The notes beneath the pieces were generated by a model. It searched no databases and was not told the origin of the DNA. It worked only from the letters and a program-made list of their open reading frames with translations. A stretch of 64,000 nucleotides of DNA, from contig CAYPIE010000017.1 in the NCBI GenBank assembly GCA_964410665.1, positions 22,928 to 86,927 of the forward strand, in the 5' to 3' direction. This stretch comes from CAYPIE01 sp964410665. Lineage in GTDB: Bacteria > Planctomycetota > Planctomycetia > Gemmatales > Gemmataceae. This document shows positions 46,630 to 55,403 of the stretch, piece by piece (positions within the stretch are counted from its first letter, which is position 1; every line of letters begins with the position of its first letter). Position numbers and translations under genes: made by a program.

Positions 46630-49374
46630 ATGGCCATGCAGCACTTACAATCTGGCCGGCGGCGACGCCTGCATGCCGACCTGCTGGAAACGCGGGTGGT
46701 TCCGGTCACAGACTTTCTGCTGATTAATGAAATTCACTTCGATCCTCTGTTTGGTGATGCTTCCGAGGACCAGTACCTCGAGTTTCGCGGCACTCCGGGA
46801 GAAAATGTCGGGCCCGACACCTATTTGGTGGTCGTCGATGGCGATGCCAACGATGCCGGTGTGATCAACTCCGTGTTTGCCTTGTCCAACTTACAGCTGG
46901 GCAGCAACGGCTTCCTTGTCCTGACCCAAGCCGGGGGTAATTACCCCAGCGATGATGCTGCCTCTGTTTTCCAGGGCACCGATGGTTTTGCAGGCCTACC
47001 GGGTGACCTCTTTTCAGATAATTCAACATTATCAAACCGGTTTGAATTTATCTTTGGGGCGAACACCTTTCTCTTGATCGAGACCGGGACCGCTCCTGTC
47101 GCAGGGGATGATGTCGACAGCAACAACGACGGTAACCTGGATGGGCCCGCCAGCAGCTGGAACATCCTTGATTCGGTATCCGTCTTGGGCACGTTTACCG
47201 GCGGCAATGCAACCGAGATCGCTTACAGCCAGCTGGTCTTCGCCGCCGATGGCTTGGGGCAGTTCCCCTCGAACAGTGAGGTCATCCGTATCGGCGATGC
47301 GAGCTACGTTGGTCGAATTGGCGATTCGACGGGCTCGCGGGCCACAGATTGGGTGGGTGGCATCACTCAAGAAACGACCACCGATCAGTTTGACTTCCGC
47401 CTCACTGCGGGACTCACGGGCAATCCTGCGCCCCGGTTTCTTTCCGGCAGGGCCCTCGACCATGTGGGGGCCAGTAATTTTGTTACGGCGATTCAGGGCA
47501 CCGTGTTCGAGGATAGCAACGCAAACCAGATGCTTGAGCCCGATGAACCAGGCTTGGGCAATGTCCAGGTTTATCTGGATCGCAATGGCAACAGCCAGCC
47601 GGACAGTTTTGAGTCTGAGGTCGAACCCGACACGCTCAGTGCGGGCACCGAGCTAACCAATGCATTCAATGGGGTGACTCTCACCGAAGCCGATGAGACC
47701 AATGAGGTCTCCGGAACCTCGGTCAGCGCCAGTGATGCCGCCGACAATGCCAGCACCGGACAACAGATTTTTGGCCGTGGAGGGACCAACTGGTTCGACA
47801 ACAACAGTCGCTTGCGTATCGATTTTTACAACCCGGTCGAAGCGATCCAGATTGATTACAGCCAACCAAGCATGATTGATACCGGCTTCGGCCAATTGGA
47901 GATCTTCAATGCCCAGGGTCAATCGTTAGGATCGATCACTTCCGCGGCCATCCAGGGCGACACAACTACCCTGAGTATCAACCGTCCTCAGGCGGATATA
48001 GCCTATGCCGTCGCCCACTCGACCGATGCGGGCACCCCGTTCGGCTTTTTCGATAATCTGGTCTACATCCAGCCCGAAGAGTCGGTGTTGTCGGCTGCCG
48101 ATGGCTCCTACCGCTTAGACTTTCTGCAACCCGGTACTTATACGGTGCGCCAGGTCGTGCCCGTCGGCTCGAGCGTGTCCGTCCCTTCCTCCGGGTTTTA
48201 CACCGCCGAGATCGTTGGCACCACTCCGGTCCAAGAACTCGACTTTGGAAATACCCCAGGGGGGACGGTGCCCCCGCCGCCTGGCGTGCCACCAGGGGTT
48301 CCCCCGGTGCCCCCACCCGGCGTGCCACCGTCCCCGCCTGGGGTCCCGCCCGTCGGAGGATCGCTCCCCAGCGTACCCAATGCCGAGGACTCCAGTGCAC
48401 TGCCGTTCTTTGCTGTCGGCGCCGGGGCCGGGGGATCCGACGAAGTCACTGTCTTTGACCTAAGCGGGACGCCGCTGTTGACCGCTCCGGCCTTTACCGA
48501 GACGGTTACTGCCCTCGGCGGAGTGCGGGTGGCCACTGCCGATGTCACTGGCGACGGTATCCCCGACATTGTCACGGCTGCAGGCCCGGGCCAAGGACCC
48601 GTGGTCAATGTTCTTGATGGCCGCAATGGCAGTGTCGTCCGGACCCTGCAAGCATTTGAAATCGGCTTCACCGGGGGCGTCTTTGTTGCCCTGGGCGATG
48701 TCAACAACGATGGAGCCGCCGATATTGTTTTGACCCCCGACCAGGGTGGCGGGCCACGCGTGCGGATCTTTTCCGGAAGCACAGGAATTCAACTTGCCGA
48801 CTTCTTCGGTATCGATGATCCCACCTTCCGTGGTGGCGCCCGTGCTGCCGTAGGCGATATGAATGGCGATGATGCCGCGGATGTGGTGATCAGTGCCGGC
48901 TTCGGGGGCGGCCCTCGAGTGGCGGGTTACGATGGGTTGCGTCTCACCTCGGGCTCCATCTTCCGGTTGTTTGCCGACTTCTTCATCTTCGAACCCGGCC
49001 TACGCAACGGTGCCTATGTCACCCTCGGCGATGTGACCGGCGATGGACTGGATGATTTGCTCGCGGGTGCAGGTCCTGGGGGCGGGCCGCGCATCTTCGG
49101 TCTCAATGGATCCCAGTTGGTCACCAGCTTTGGCGCTTCGCAGGTCCCTGTCGTCAACTTCTTTGTCGACAATGTGGACTCGCGACTGGGCGTCCGCCTG
49201 ACCGCCAAGAGTCTGGATCAGGATACCCTTGCCGACCTAGTGATCGGTCGTGCCGACGCTCCGGAAGTGTTTATCTATCGCGGCAGCGATCTGTCGCCTC
49301 AGTCGTCTCCCGCCATTGCCCAAATGATCACACCCTTTGATCTACCCTTCAGCGGGGGTGTCTTTGTCGGCTAA
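46630..49374 (+). CDS. Large surface protein: lamin-tail-like, split SdrD-B-like domain, FG-GAP propeller
   Basis: 914 residues. An N-terminal LE-x-R-type motif lies in LHADLLETRVVPVTDF (residues 14-29), again without a classic signal peptide. A lamin-tail-like domain is at 28-200 (FLLINEIHFDPLFGD). An SdrD-B-like unit begins at about 286 (IQGTVFEDSNANQMLEPDE), is interrupted by a beta-rich insert at about 340-485, and resumes at about 487 (SAADGSYRLDFLQPGTYTV). A Pro/Gly/Val linker is at 547-577. A C-terminal FG-GAP/VCBS beta-propeller follows, with calcium-type loops such as DVTGDGIPDIV, DVNNDGAADIV, DMNGDDAADVV and DVTGDGLDDLL. An adhesion or matrix role is inferred. It ends in a short tail without a dockerin domain. 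Confidence 0.83.
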   Translation: MAMQHLQSGRRRRLHADLLETRVVPVTDFLLINEIHFDPLFGDASEDQYLEFRGTPGENVGPDTYLVVVDGDANDAGVINSVFALSNLQLGSNGFLVLTQAGGNYPSDDAASVFQGTDGFAGLPGDLFSDNSTLSNRFEFIFGANTFLLIETGTAPVAGDDVDSNNDGNLDGPASSWNILDSVSVLGTFTGGNATEIAYSQLVFAADGLGQFPSNSEVIRIGDASYVGRIGDSTGSRATDWVGGITQETTTDQFDFRLTAGLTGNPAPRFLSGRALDHVGASNFVTAIQGTVFEDSNANQMLEPDEPGLGNVQVYLDRNGNSQPDSFESEVEPDTLSAGTELTNAFNGVTLTEADETNEVSGTSVSASDAADNASTGQQIFGRGGTNWFDNNSRLRIDFYNPVEAIQIDYSQPSMIDTGFGQLEIFNAQGQSLGSITSAAIQGDTTTLSINRPQADIAYAVAHSTDAGTPFGFFDNLVYIQPEESVLSAADGSYRLDFLQPGTYTVRQVVPVGSSVSVPSSGFYTAEIVGTTPVQELDFGNTPGGTVPPPPGVPPGVPPVPPPGVPPSPPGVPPVGGSLPSVPNAEDSSALPFFAVGAGAGGSDEVTVFDLSGTPLLTAPAFTETVTALGGVRVATADVTGDGIPDIVTAAGPGQGPVVNVLDGRNGSVVRTLQAFEIGFTGGVFVALGDVNNDGAADIVLTPDQGGGPRVRIFSGSTGIQLADFFGIDDPTFRGGARAAVGDMNGDDAADVVISAGFGGGPRVAGYDGLRLTSGSIFRLFADFFIFEPGLRNGAYVTLGDVTGDGLDDLLAGAGPGGGPRIFGLNGSQLVTSFGASQVPVVNFFVDNVDSRLGVRLTAKSLDQDTLADLVIGRADAPEVFIYRGSDLSPQSSPAIAQMITPFDLPFSGGVFVG

Positions 49375-49390
49375 GTGAATGCAGCGTGAT

Positions 49391-49476
49391 GGGTGACGGG
49401 TAGAGAGTGGAAAAACGGAATCTTTGATTCGGGATTGTCATTTAACTGATCACCCGTCACTCTCCACCCTTCACCC
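49391..49476. terminator. Imperfect inverted repeat between convergent genes
   Basis: A 20-base arm at 49391-49410 (GGGTGACGGGTAGAGAGTGG) pairs with 49457-49476 with about three mismatches. Outer GCAGC/GCTGC pairing extends it with a bulge. It lies between the ends of the FG-GAP gene and leuA and probably acts as a terminator. Confidence 0.5.
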
Positions 49477-49483
49477 GCTGCAA

Positions 49484-51073
49484 TCAGTTCACGACGGGAA
49501 CGGCCTCCTGGGGGACTTCATCGGTTGGTTTGAGTCGAGGCGTCACTTGGCGCATGGCAATCCGGTTGATGACTTCCAAGAACGCGAGGGCACTGGCCTC
49601 AATGATATCGGTACTCACCGAACGGGCCTGGAGCTTGCGACCTTGGTACTCTACTTCAACTTGGGCTTCTCCTTGCGCATCTTCGCCAACGGTGACACTA
49701 CGGACACGATAATCCAATAGTTTTACGCGAATACCTGTAATCCGTTCGATGGTTTTGAACACCGCATCGACTGGCCCATCGCCCACCGCAGCATCCCGTA
49801 TAATGGTGCCGTCCTGATGCCACAGGCAAACTGCCGCCGAGGGCAAGGTCCCGGTGCCAGCATTACAGGTGAACGCTTCCAGCGTCCAAAGGGTGATCCC
49901 ACCGGTGTGCAACTGACTCTCGGCCAAAGCCTCGATATCAGCGTCATAGATCACTTTCTTGCGATCGGCCAGAGCCTTAAACGACTCAAACACCTTCTGA
50001 AACTGATTATCATCCAGATGATAGCCTAAATCCCCAACACGCTGCCGCAGCGCATGCCGCCCACTATGCTTGCCCAGAACCAGTTCGGTCCGAGGGATGC
50101 CGACATCCTCGGGTTTCATGATTTCGTAGGTGCTACGTTCTTTGAGCATCCCATCCTGGTGGATCCCCGCCTCGTGGGCGAAGGCGTTTTGACCGACGAT
50201 GGCCTTGTTGCGTTGCACCTGCATACCGGTAACATGGGACAGCTTCTTGCTCGTCGGAAACAGTAAGCGTGTATTGATACCGCATTCCAGCGGAAACACA
50301 TCTTTACGGGTCATGACAGCCATGACGATTTCTTCCAGGGCAGTATTACCGGCGCGCTCGCCAATTCCATTGATGGTGCACTCGACCTGTCGGGCGCCTT
50401 CTTTGAGGGCCGCCAGACTGTTTGAGACGGCCAGGCCCAAGTCATTGTGACAGTGGACGCTCAGCACCACATTCTCAATGCCGCGAACGTGCGATTTGAG
50501 ATGCCGAATAATGTGGGCGTAATGCTCGGGCACCGCATAGCCGACCGTATCCGGGATATTCAGCGTGGTCGCCCCGGCGGCAATCGCCTTCTCACAGACC
50601 TCCGCGAGGAAGTCGAGTTCGGTCCGAGCGGCGTCCTCAGGAGAAAACTCGATATCCTCACAAGTCTCCCGAGCACGTGCGACACCTTCGACCGCCCGTT
50701 GCACAATCTGTTCAGGGGTCATCCGCAACTTGTGTTCCCGATGGATGGCGCTGGTGGCAAGAAAAACGTGGATGCGGGGACGACCGGCATCGCGGACGGC
50801 ATCCGCAGCCCGATCAATGTCCGCTGGGTTACACCGTGCCAGCGCACAGATGGTCGGACCTTGCACCTCGCGGGCAATCGCCTGCACCGAATCAAAATCC
50901 CCCGGCGACGCAATGGGAAAGCCAGCCTCCATGACATCCACGCCCAGGTCCTTGAGGGCATGGGCAATCTCGAGCTTTTCCTGCAGATTCATGCTGCAGC
51001 CAGGGCTCTGCTCACCATCGCGCAAAGTGGTATCAAAGATAATCAAACGGTTTGAGCTATCCGAGGGTGCCAT
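49484..51073 (-). CDS. leuA: 2-isopropylmalate synthase
   Basis: Condenses acetyl-CoA with 2-oxoisovalerate, the first committed step of leucine synthesis. 529 residues. The TIM barrel shows IIFDTTLRDGEQSPGCSM (Arg and metal-binding Asp), EAGFPIASPGD, LNIPDTVGY, the metal ligands in LSVHCHNDLGLAVSN, and GIGERAGNTALEE. AHEAGIHQDGMLK and LGKHSGRHAL mark the linker. The C-terminal regulatory domain (from about 390) has AAVGDGPVDAVFKTIERITG, the LeuA dimer allosteric domain for leucine feedback. AGGAGG lies 8 bases before the ATG. Alone on its strand; no leucine-rich leader peptide was found upstream. Confidence 0.95.
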   Translation of the reverse strand: MAPSDSSNRLIIFDTTLRDGEQSPGCSMNLQEKLEIAHALKDLGVDVMEAGFPIASPGDFDSVQAIAREVQGPTICALARCNPADIDRAADAVRDAGRPRIHVFLATSAIHREHKLRMTPEQIVQRAVEGVARARETCEDIEFSPEDAARTELDFLAEVCEKAIAAGATTLNIPDTVGYAVPEHYAHIIRHLKSHVRGIENVVLSVHCHNDLGLAVSNSLAALKEGARQVECTINGIGERAGNTALEEIVMAVMTRKDVFPLECGINTRLLFPTSKKLSHVTGMQVQRNKAIVGQNAFAHEAGIHQDGMLKERSTYEIMKPEDVGIPRTELVLGKHSGRHALRQRVGDLGYHLDDNQFQKVFESFKALADRKKVIYDADIEALAESQLHTGGITLWTLEAFTCNAGTGTLPSAAVCLWHQDGTIIRDAAVGDGPVDAVFKTIERITGIRVKLLDYRVRSVTVGEDAQGEAQVEVEYQGRKLQARSVSTDIIEASALAFLEVINRIAMRQVTPRLKPTDEVPQEAVPVVN

Positions 51074-51585
51074 CGCCCCGCCTCCTGAAATGAACCAAGC
51101 CCTGGAACGCCTCCATCCCAGGGCCGAGTCGAGAATTTTGCATGGGTGAATGCGAACGACACAGACCTGGGAGGACTACCATGCCATCCATAGTAGGGTC
51201 TGTAGAAGCCATAAGAATGGGATCGTTGTCGCTAGACAACCGAGACTGTCGGGTCGCATGCTGGTCAGGCCATTGAGGGATTACTACGACCCAATTAATG
51301 TAGAAACCTCGGCCTCAGAAAGCAATCGGTTTTTTAGCGTTCTGTGAAGGAAGCCAACACCGGCTCGGTGACTTGATTGGTCGCGACACTTCTACCAGGA
51401 TCGAGGAGAGCAAGCCTTGGCGAAACCTGCCTGGTGAACCGCCGGTGACACAAATCCGGCCTCCGATGTCTCACTTCGATCCTCGGATTCCAAGAGACGC
51501 AGTCATCGCCCTGGGAATTGATACCATAAGGTTAACTCCTGATGAGCAGGTGGATCCGCCCTTCCTTCACGCTGGCAAACCCTCT
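51074..51585. other. Divergent intergenic region between leuA and the sulfite exporter gene
   Basis: About 510 bases. A GC hairpin GCCCTGG / CCAGGGC (minus strand) sits just upstream of the leuA ribosome site. The exporter frame is open back to 51373, but the first 71 residues look non-coding. No leader peptide, T-box or other riboswitch was recognised. Confidence 0.4.
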
Positions 51586-52404
51586 ATGACCTATGCATTG
51601 ATTGGTTACCTGGCCGCTGTCTTGATGGGGGGCACCCTGGGCCTGTTAGGGGGCGGTGGGTCTGTTCTCACTTTGCCAATTCTCGTCTATCTGTTTGCCG
51701 TGGAGCCCATGCAGGCAACCACGTATTCCTTGGCCGTCGTCGGCATCACCGCCTTCGCCGGGTGCCTGCGTTATCTGCAACGTGGCCTGATCGATGGACG
51801 GGCCATGCTCATCTTTGGCTTGCCAGCGCTGGCCGGAGTGCTCCTTTCCCGGTTACTCATCGTGCCCAATCTCCCTGAGACCATTTGGCAATCCGGGTCG
51901 TTTACCGTCACGCGTGACCTGTTAATCATGTTGATCTTTGCGGTGATCCTTCTGCTCGCCGCCGGATCGATGATCATCGGCCGCCGCGAAACCGAATCCC
52001 CTGCCGATCCTACCGCTTCGACCCTCCCGGGTGTCCGCGGCGTAGTCATCGCTGGACTTCAGGGCATTGGCGTCGGCTGCCTCACCGGCCTGGTCGGCGC
52101 CGGCGGGGGCTTTCTCATCGTCCCCGCCTTAGTCGTCTTGCTCAAAATGCCCATGCGCCATGCCATCGGCACCTCGCTGATGATCATCGCTGTCAACTCG
52201 CTGTTGGGCTTTGCCGGGGATTGGCTGATGGGCCGTGCCATCGATCCGCGTTTTTTGCTCACCTTCGCTGGGCTTGCCATCCTGGGCATGCTGGTCGGCG
52301 TCTGGTTGAATGAGCGGGTTGCGGTGGCGACCCTCAAGCCGTTATTTGGCTGGTTTGTGCTCTTGGTTGGGATTTTTGTTCTGCTCCAAGAGTTGTGGCT
52401 CTGA
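51586..52404 (+). CDS. TauE/SafE-family sulfite/organosulfonate exporter
   Basis: 272 residues from the ATG at 51586, where the family-typical start (TYALIGYLAAVLMGGTLGLLGGGGS) begins; the Shine-Dalgarno is weak. The two TauE repeats are clear: LGLLGGGGSVLTLPILVYLFAVEPMQATTYSL-type sequence near residue 20 and GCLTGLVGAGGGFLIVPALVVL near 165, each with the Gly-rich loop. About eight membrane helices are present. TauE/SafE proteins export sulfite, sulfoacetate or related sulfur compounds. The stop is 22 bases before the first in-frame ATG of the desulfurase-dioxygenase-rhodanese gene, so co-transcription is very likely and sulfite export is a fitting role. Confidence 0.88.
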   Translation: MTYALIGYLAAVLMGGTLGLLGGGGSVLTLPILVYLFAVEPMQATTYSLAVVGITAFAGCLRYLQRGLIDGRAMLIFGLPALAGVLLSRLLIVPNLPETIWQSGSFTVTRDLLIMLIFAVILLLAAGSMIIGRRETESPADPTASTLPGVRGVVIAGLQGIGVGCLTGLVGAGGGFLIVPALVVLLKMPMRHAIGTSLMIIAVNSLLGFAGDWLMGRAIDPRFLLTFAGLAILGMLVGVWLNERVAVATLKPLFGWFVLLVGIFVLLQELWL

Positions 52405-52480
52405 TCGAAACCAGGTATGGTAGCCTATGATTCCATGTCTGCATCGATCGAGTGGGTTCTTAGTGCCAGGATACTCGCCA

Positions 52481-54862
52481 ATGATGCCGCGTTCTTCGAC
52501 TGACATTTACCTGGACGCCAATGCCACCACGCGGGTCTGGCTTCCGGCCACTCAGGCCGCCCAGAACGCCATGGAGGACCTGTACGGGAATCCCAGCAGT
52601 AATCACATCACCGGCTTGCGTTCGCGATATATCCTCGAATCGACCCGCCAACTGATCACCACGGCCTTGGGCGCACGCCTCGGACGCATTGTCTTTACCA
52701 GCGGGGCAACCGAGGCCATTCAGATGGCAGTGTTCTCTGCCTTGTGTCGTTTGCGTGAGCGTCCCGCGGACCGGTCGCGGCCACGCTTGCTCTATGGGGC
52801 CACCGAACACAAAGCGGTCCCGGAGGCTCTCAACCACTGGAACCAGGTCCTGGGCATTCACGCCGAGGTTCTGGCCATCCCGGTCAATACACAAGGCTTA
52901 TTCGATCTCGACTTCCTGGAAGAACATGCCCCCCATGCCGCGCTGGTTTGCACCATGGCGGTCAACAACGAAACCGGGGTGATTCACGATCTGCCCAGTA
53001 TCGAGGCGGTCTTGCGGGCCGCGAACCCCACCGCGTTATGGCTGGTCGATCTGGTGCAGGGGGTCGGCAAAATCGACATCGACTTGGCCAATACCACCAT
53101 CGACTATGCTCCCGTGAGTGGCCACAAATTGCACGCTCCCAAGGGGATTGGCTTTCTCTATGTCCGTCAGAGCGCTCCCCTAACCCCCTTGTTTGCCGGC
53201 GGCGGTCAGGAACAAGGGGCTCGTTCGGGCACCGAGAACTTGCCCGGCGTTGCCGCGCTGGGAGCCGTCTTTGAAGGGCTCACCGCCGGCACCCTGTTCC
53301 AAGACACGGCAACCCTGTGCCAGTACCGTGACCGCTTAGTGGCTAGCCTGCAACGAGCCTTTCCGCGGATCGAATTCAACACCCCCTTTGATGGGGCGGT
53401 GCCGACCACTATCAACTTTGCCGTTCCAGGCTTCACGAGCAAGGAGCTTCTGGATCTGTTCGATGCAGCCGGCATCCGGGTCAGCTCCGGTTCGGCCTGC
53501 GGCTCGGCCCTGTTGGGCTCGTATGTGCTGGAGGCCATGGGCTTACCCGTTTGGCGTAGTGAGGGCGCTATTCGGGTCTCGTTTAGCCCCACCGTGAGCC
53601 CGACCGAAATCGATATGGCCTGTCAGCGGATCAAGGAGGCAGGACAGGCGCTTTCGGCCTCCTCGCTGCTCGTCTCCGATCGGCTGGAAACCACCAATGA
53701 AACGATCTTGAATGGTTTGATCCAATTGAAAAAAGGCTCGATGTGCTCCTGGGTGCTGCTTGATGCGGCCACTCGGCACTGCATTATTATTGATCCCTTC
53801 GAAGAACTAGCCGAACGGATCGACAGTCTCGTCCGTTGCCAAAATGCCCAGGTACTGGCGATCCTCGACACGCACAATCATGTCGATCATACCTCGACTC
53901 GACAACTACTCCTCCAAGTGCTCGGCGACCATGTTGCACGTCAAGCCCATACACACGACCCATTAGGCTGGCCCAACCAGCACGATGGCAAGGTCACCCT
54001 CGGCGATGGCAGCCAGGCCAGCTACCTCCGGCTCACCCCACAACTGATCCTTGCCCGAACGATGTTGCCAGGGCATACCCTTCTCAGCGAAGCGTTGTTG
54101 GTGGGCCGAGCAACCGCGGGTCGCTTAGACCCAGAGGCAGTGCAATTCGCCTTTCTGGGCGACACCCTCTTGATTGGCGGCCTCGGTCGGACCGATTTGC
54201 CGTCGAGTTCTCCCGAAGCCTTGTATGCCTCGCTGCAAAAGCTGCCACAGATCATCGCCCAGACGACGCTGATCTGTCCCACGCACGATTACACCAACCA
54301 CTTTGCCACGACTTTGGCCGCCGAACGCGTGGACAATCCCTTACTGGACCGACTGCTCGACCCCGTTGCACCCATCGACCTCGACACCTTTCTAGCCGAG
54401 AAAGCCGAGGTGGATCGCGAAATTGTGGATATCGAGCATGGCGAACTGATGTGTGGACGGGTCCGGGTTTCTGCAGTCAGGGGTCCTTCACTCGATGTCC
54501 GCCCGGAAGCATTGGCGTCGTTCTTCGCAGACCATCGTGACGCCTTAATTGTTGATGTGCGCGAGCCCCATGAATACCGCCTCACCAGCAACTGGGGTGA
54601 CTGCGGCCTGGACCGCCCACCGGAAAACGTACCGTTGACCCGCTTGGCCGCCTTTGCCGAGCGATTGCTGCACCAACCGGAGGAGATCCCTACCCAAGAT
54701 ATGATCCTCGTGTGCCGCAGTGGCAACCGCAGTCAGAAGGCGGCGGAGGTACTGTGCCGCCTCGGCATCACCAACGTCTGGCATATCGCCGGCGGCATTG
54801 CCTTGGGCGGAAGTTACGCCGCTCGTCAGCGGAGCAGCGAGACCGTCGAGTACATTATTTAG
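52481..54862 (+). CDS. Triple-domain sulfur protein: cysteine desulfurase, ETHE1-like persulfide dioxygenase, rhodanese
   Basis: About 793 residues; numbers below count from the first in-frame ATG at 52427, but the ATG at 52481 fits the family start IYLDANATT better. Domain 1 (about 25-420): class V PLP desulfurase, with TSGATEA, NNETGVI, the PLP lysine Lys234 in SGHKLHAPKG, and catalytic Cys358 in SSGSACGSALL; it removes sulfur from cysteine as a persulfide. Domain 2 (about 430-680): metallo-beta-lactamase fold close to ETHE1, with His483 in THNHVDHT, PGHT, LGDTLLIGGLGRTDLP (metal Asp and GRTD) and PTHDY; it would oxidise persulfide to sulfite. Domain 3 (about 695-800): rhodanese, with VDVREPHEY and active-site Cys763 in CRSGNRS. 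All three active sites look intact. The 3' end overlaps the PDZ gene by 8 bases. Confidence 0.92.
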   Translation: MMPRSSTDIYLDANATTRVWLPATQAAQNAMEDLYGNPSSNHITGLRSRYILESTRQLITTALGARLGRIVFTSGATEAIQMAVFSALCRLRERPADRSRPRLLYGATEHKAVPEALNHWNQVLGIHAEVLAIPVNTQGLFDLDFLEEHAPHAALVCTMAVNNETGVIHDLPSIEAVLRAANPTALWLVDLVQGVGKIDIDLANTTIDYAPVSGHKLHAPKGIGFLYVRQSAPLTPLFAGGGQEQGARSGTENLPGVAALGAVFEGLTAGTLFQDTATLCQYRDRLVASLQRAFPRIEFNTPFDGAVPTTINFAVPGFTSKELLDLFDAAGIRVSSGSACGSALLGSYVLEAMGLPVWRSEGAIRVSFSPTVSPTEIDMACQRIKEAGQALSASSLLVSDRLETTNETILNGLIQLKKGSMCSWVLLDAATRHCIIIDPFEELAERIDSLVRCQNAQVLAILDTHNHVDHTSTRQLLLQVLGDHVARQAHTHDPLGWPNQHDGKVTLGDGSQASYLRLTPQLILARTMLPGHTLLSEALLVGRATAGRLDPEAVQFAFLGDTLLIGGLGRTDLPSSSPEALYASLQKLPQIIAQTTLICPTHDYTNHFATTLAAERVDNPLLDRLLDPVAPIDLDTFLAEKAEVDREIVDIEHGELMCGRVRVSAVRGPSLDVRPEALASFFADHRDALIVDVREPHEYRLTSNWGDCGLDRPPENVPLTRLAAFAERLLHQPEEIPTQDMILVCRSGNRSQKAAEVLCRLGITNVWHIAGGIALGGSYAARQRSSETVEYII

Positions 54863-55280
54863 GCGGCGCATCGACCGGATCGACCACCTCTTTGGGCAGA
54901 ACCGTGGGGGCTGGTGGGGGCGCCTGCAACTCCTCGGGTCGTTCGGTGACTCGGATACGAAGCATTAACGGCTTGCCGCCACGCAACACTCCAAGCCGCA
55001 CGATACTGCCGGGTCGCACCGTAGCGACCAGGCCAATCACCTCATCGGACGAGTTGACCTTGTAGCGGCCCACCTGAACAATCTGGTCACCCATCCGCAG
55101 CCCAGCCTTTTGCGCTGGCGTATTCGGCTTCACCTCCGAGATGGTGATCTGATTATTCTGCTGTTGGATCATCACCCCAACATAGCCATATTTGAAAGGA
55201 TCCGGATCGGGTGGAGGCAAGGCCGGAACCAGCACCATCTGGCTCAGTGGCACAATCCTTAGGAGCATCCACAGTGACAT
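54855..55280 (-). CDS. Small PDZ-domain protein
   Basis: 141 residues. A short hydrophobic N-terminus (SLWMLLRIVPLSQMVLVPAL) may be a signal or anchor. A PDZ domain spans about 33-112: YGYVGVMIQQQ (carboxylate-binding loop region), ISEVKPNTPAQKAGLRMGDQIVQVGRYKV and VLRGGKPLMLRIRV. A Pro-rich tail follows. No protease domain. It may bind C-termini of exported proteins. AAGGAGAGGAAGCA lies before the ATG. The gene end overlaps the convergent sulfur-fusion gene. Confidence 0.82.
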   Translation of the reverse strand: MSLWMLLRIVPLSQMVLVPALPPPDPDPFKYGYVGVMIQQQNNQITISEVKPNTPAQKAGLRMGDQIVQVGRYKVNSSDEVIGLVATVRPGSIVRLGVLRGGKPLMLRIRVTERPEELQAPPPAPTVLPKEVVDPVDAPPK

Positions 55281-55403
55281 TGCTTCCTCTCCTTGTAGTG
55301 GGGCAGGCTCCGCGGACAGTGCGGAAAGACAGGCAAACGCTTCGCCCAGCCGCCGTCGGCAGGGACAGCATTGGTTTTCTTATGCAAGATCTGTCCAGGA
55401 CTG

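Noticed and set aside
51057..51239. Possible leader peptide upstream of leuA
   Set aside because: The frame overlaps the leuA start, is not leucine-codon rich and no terminator/antiterminator pair was found.
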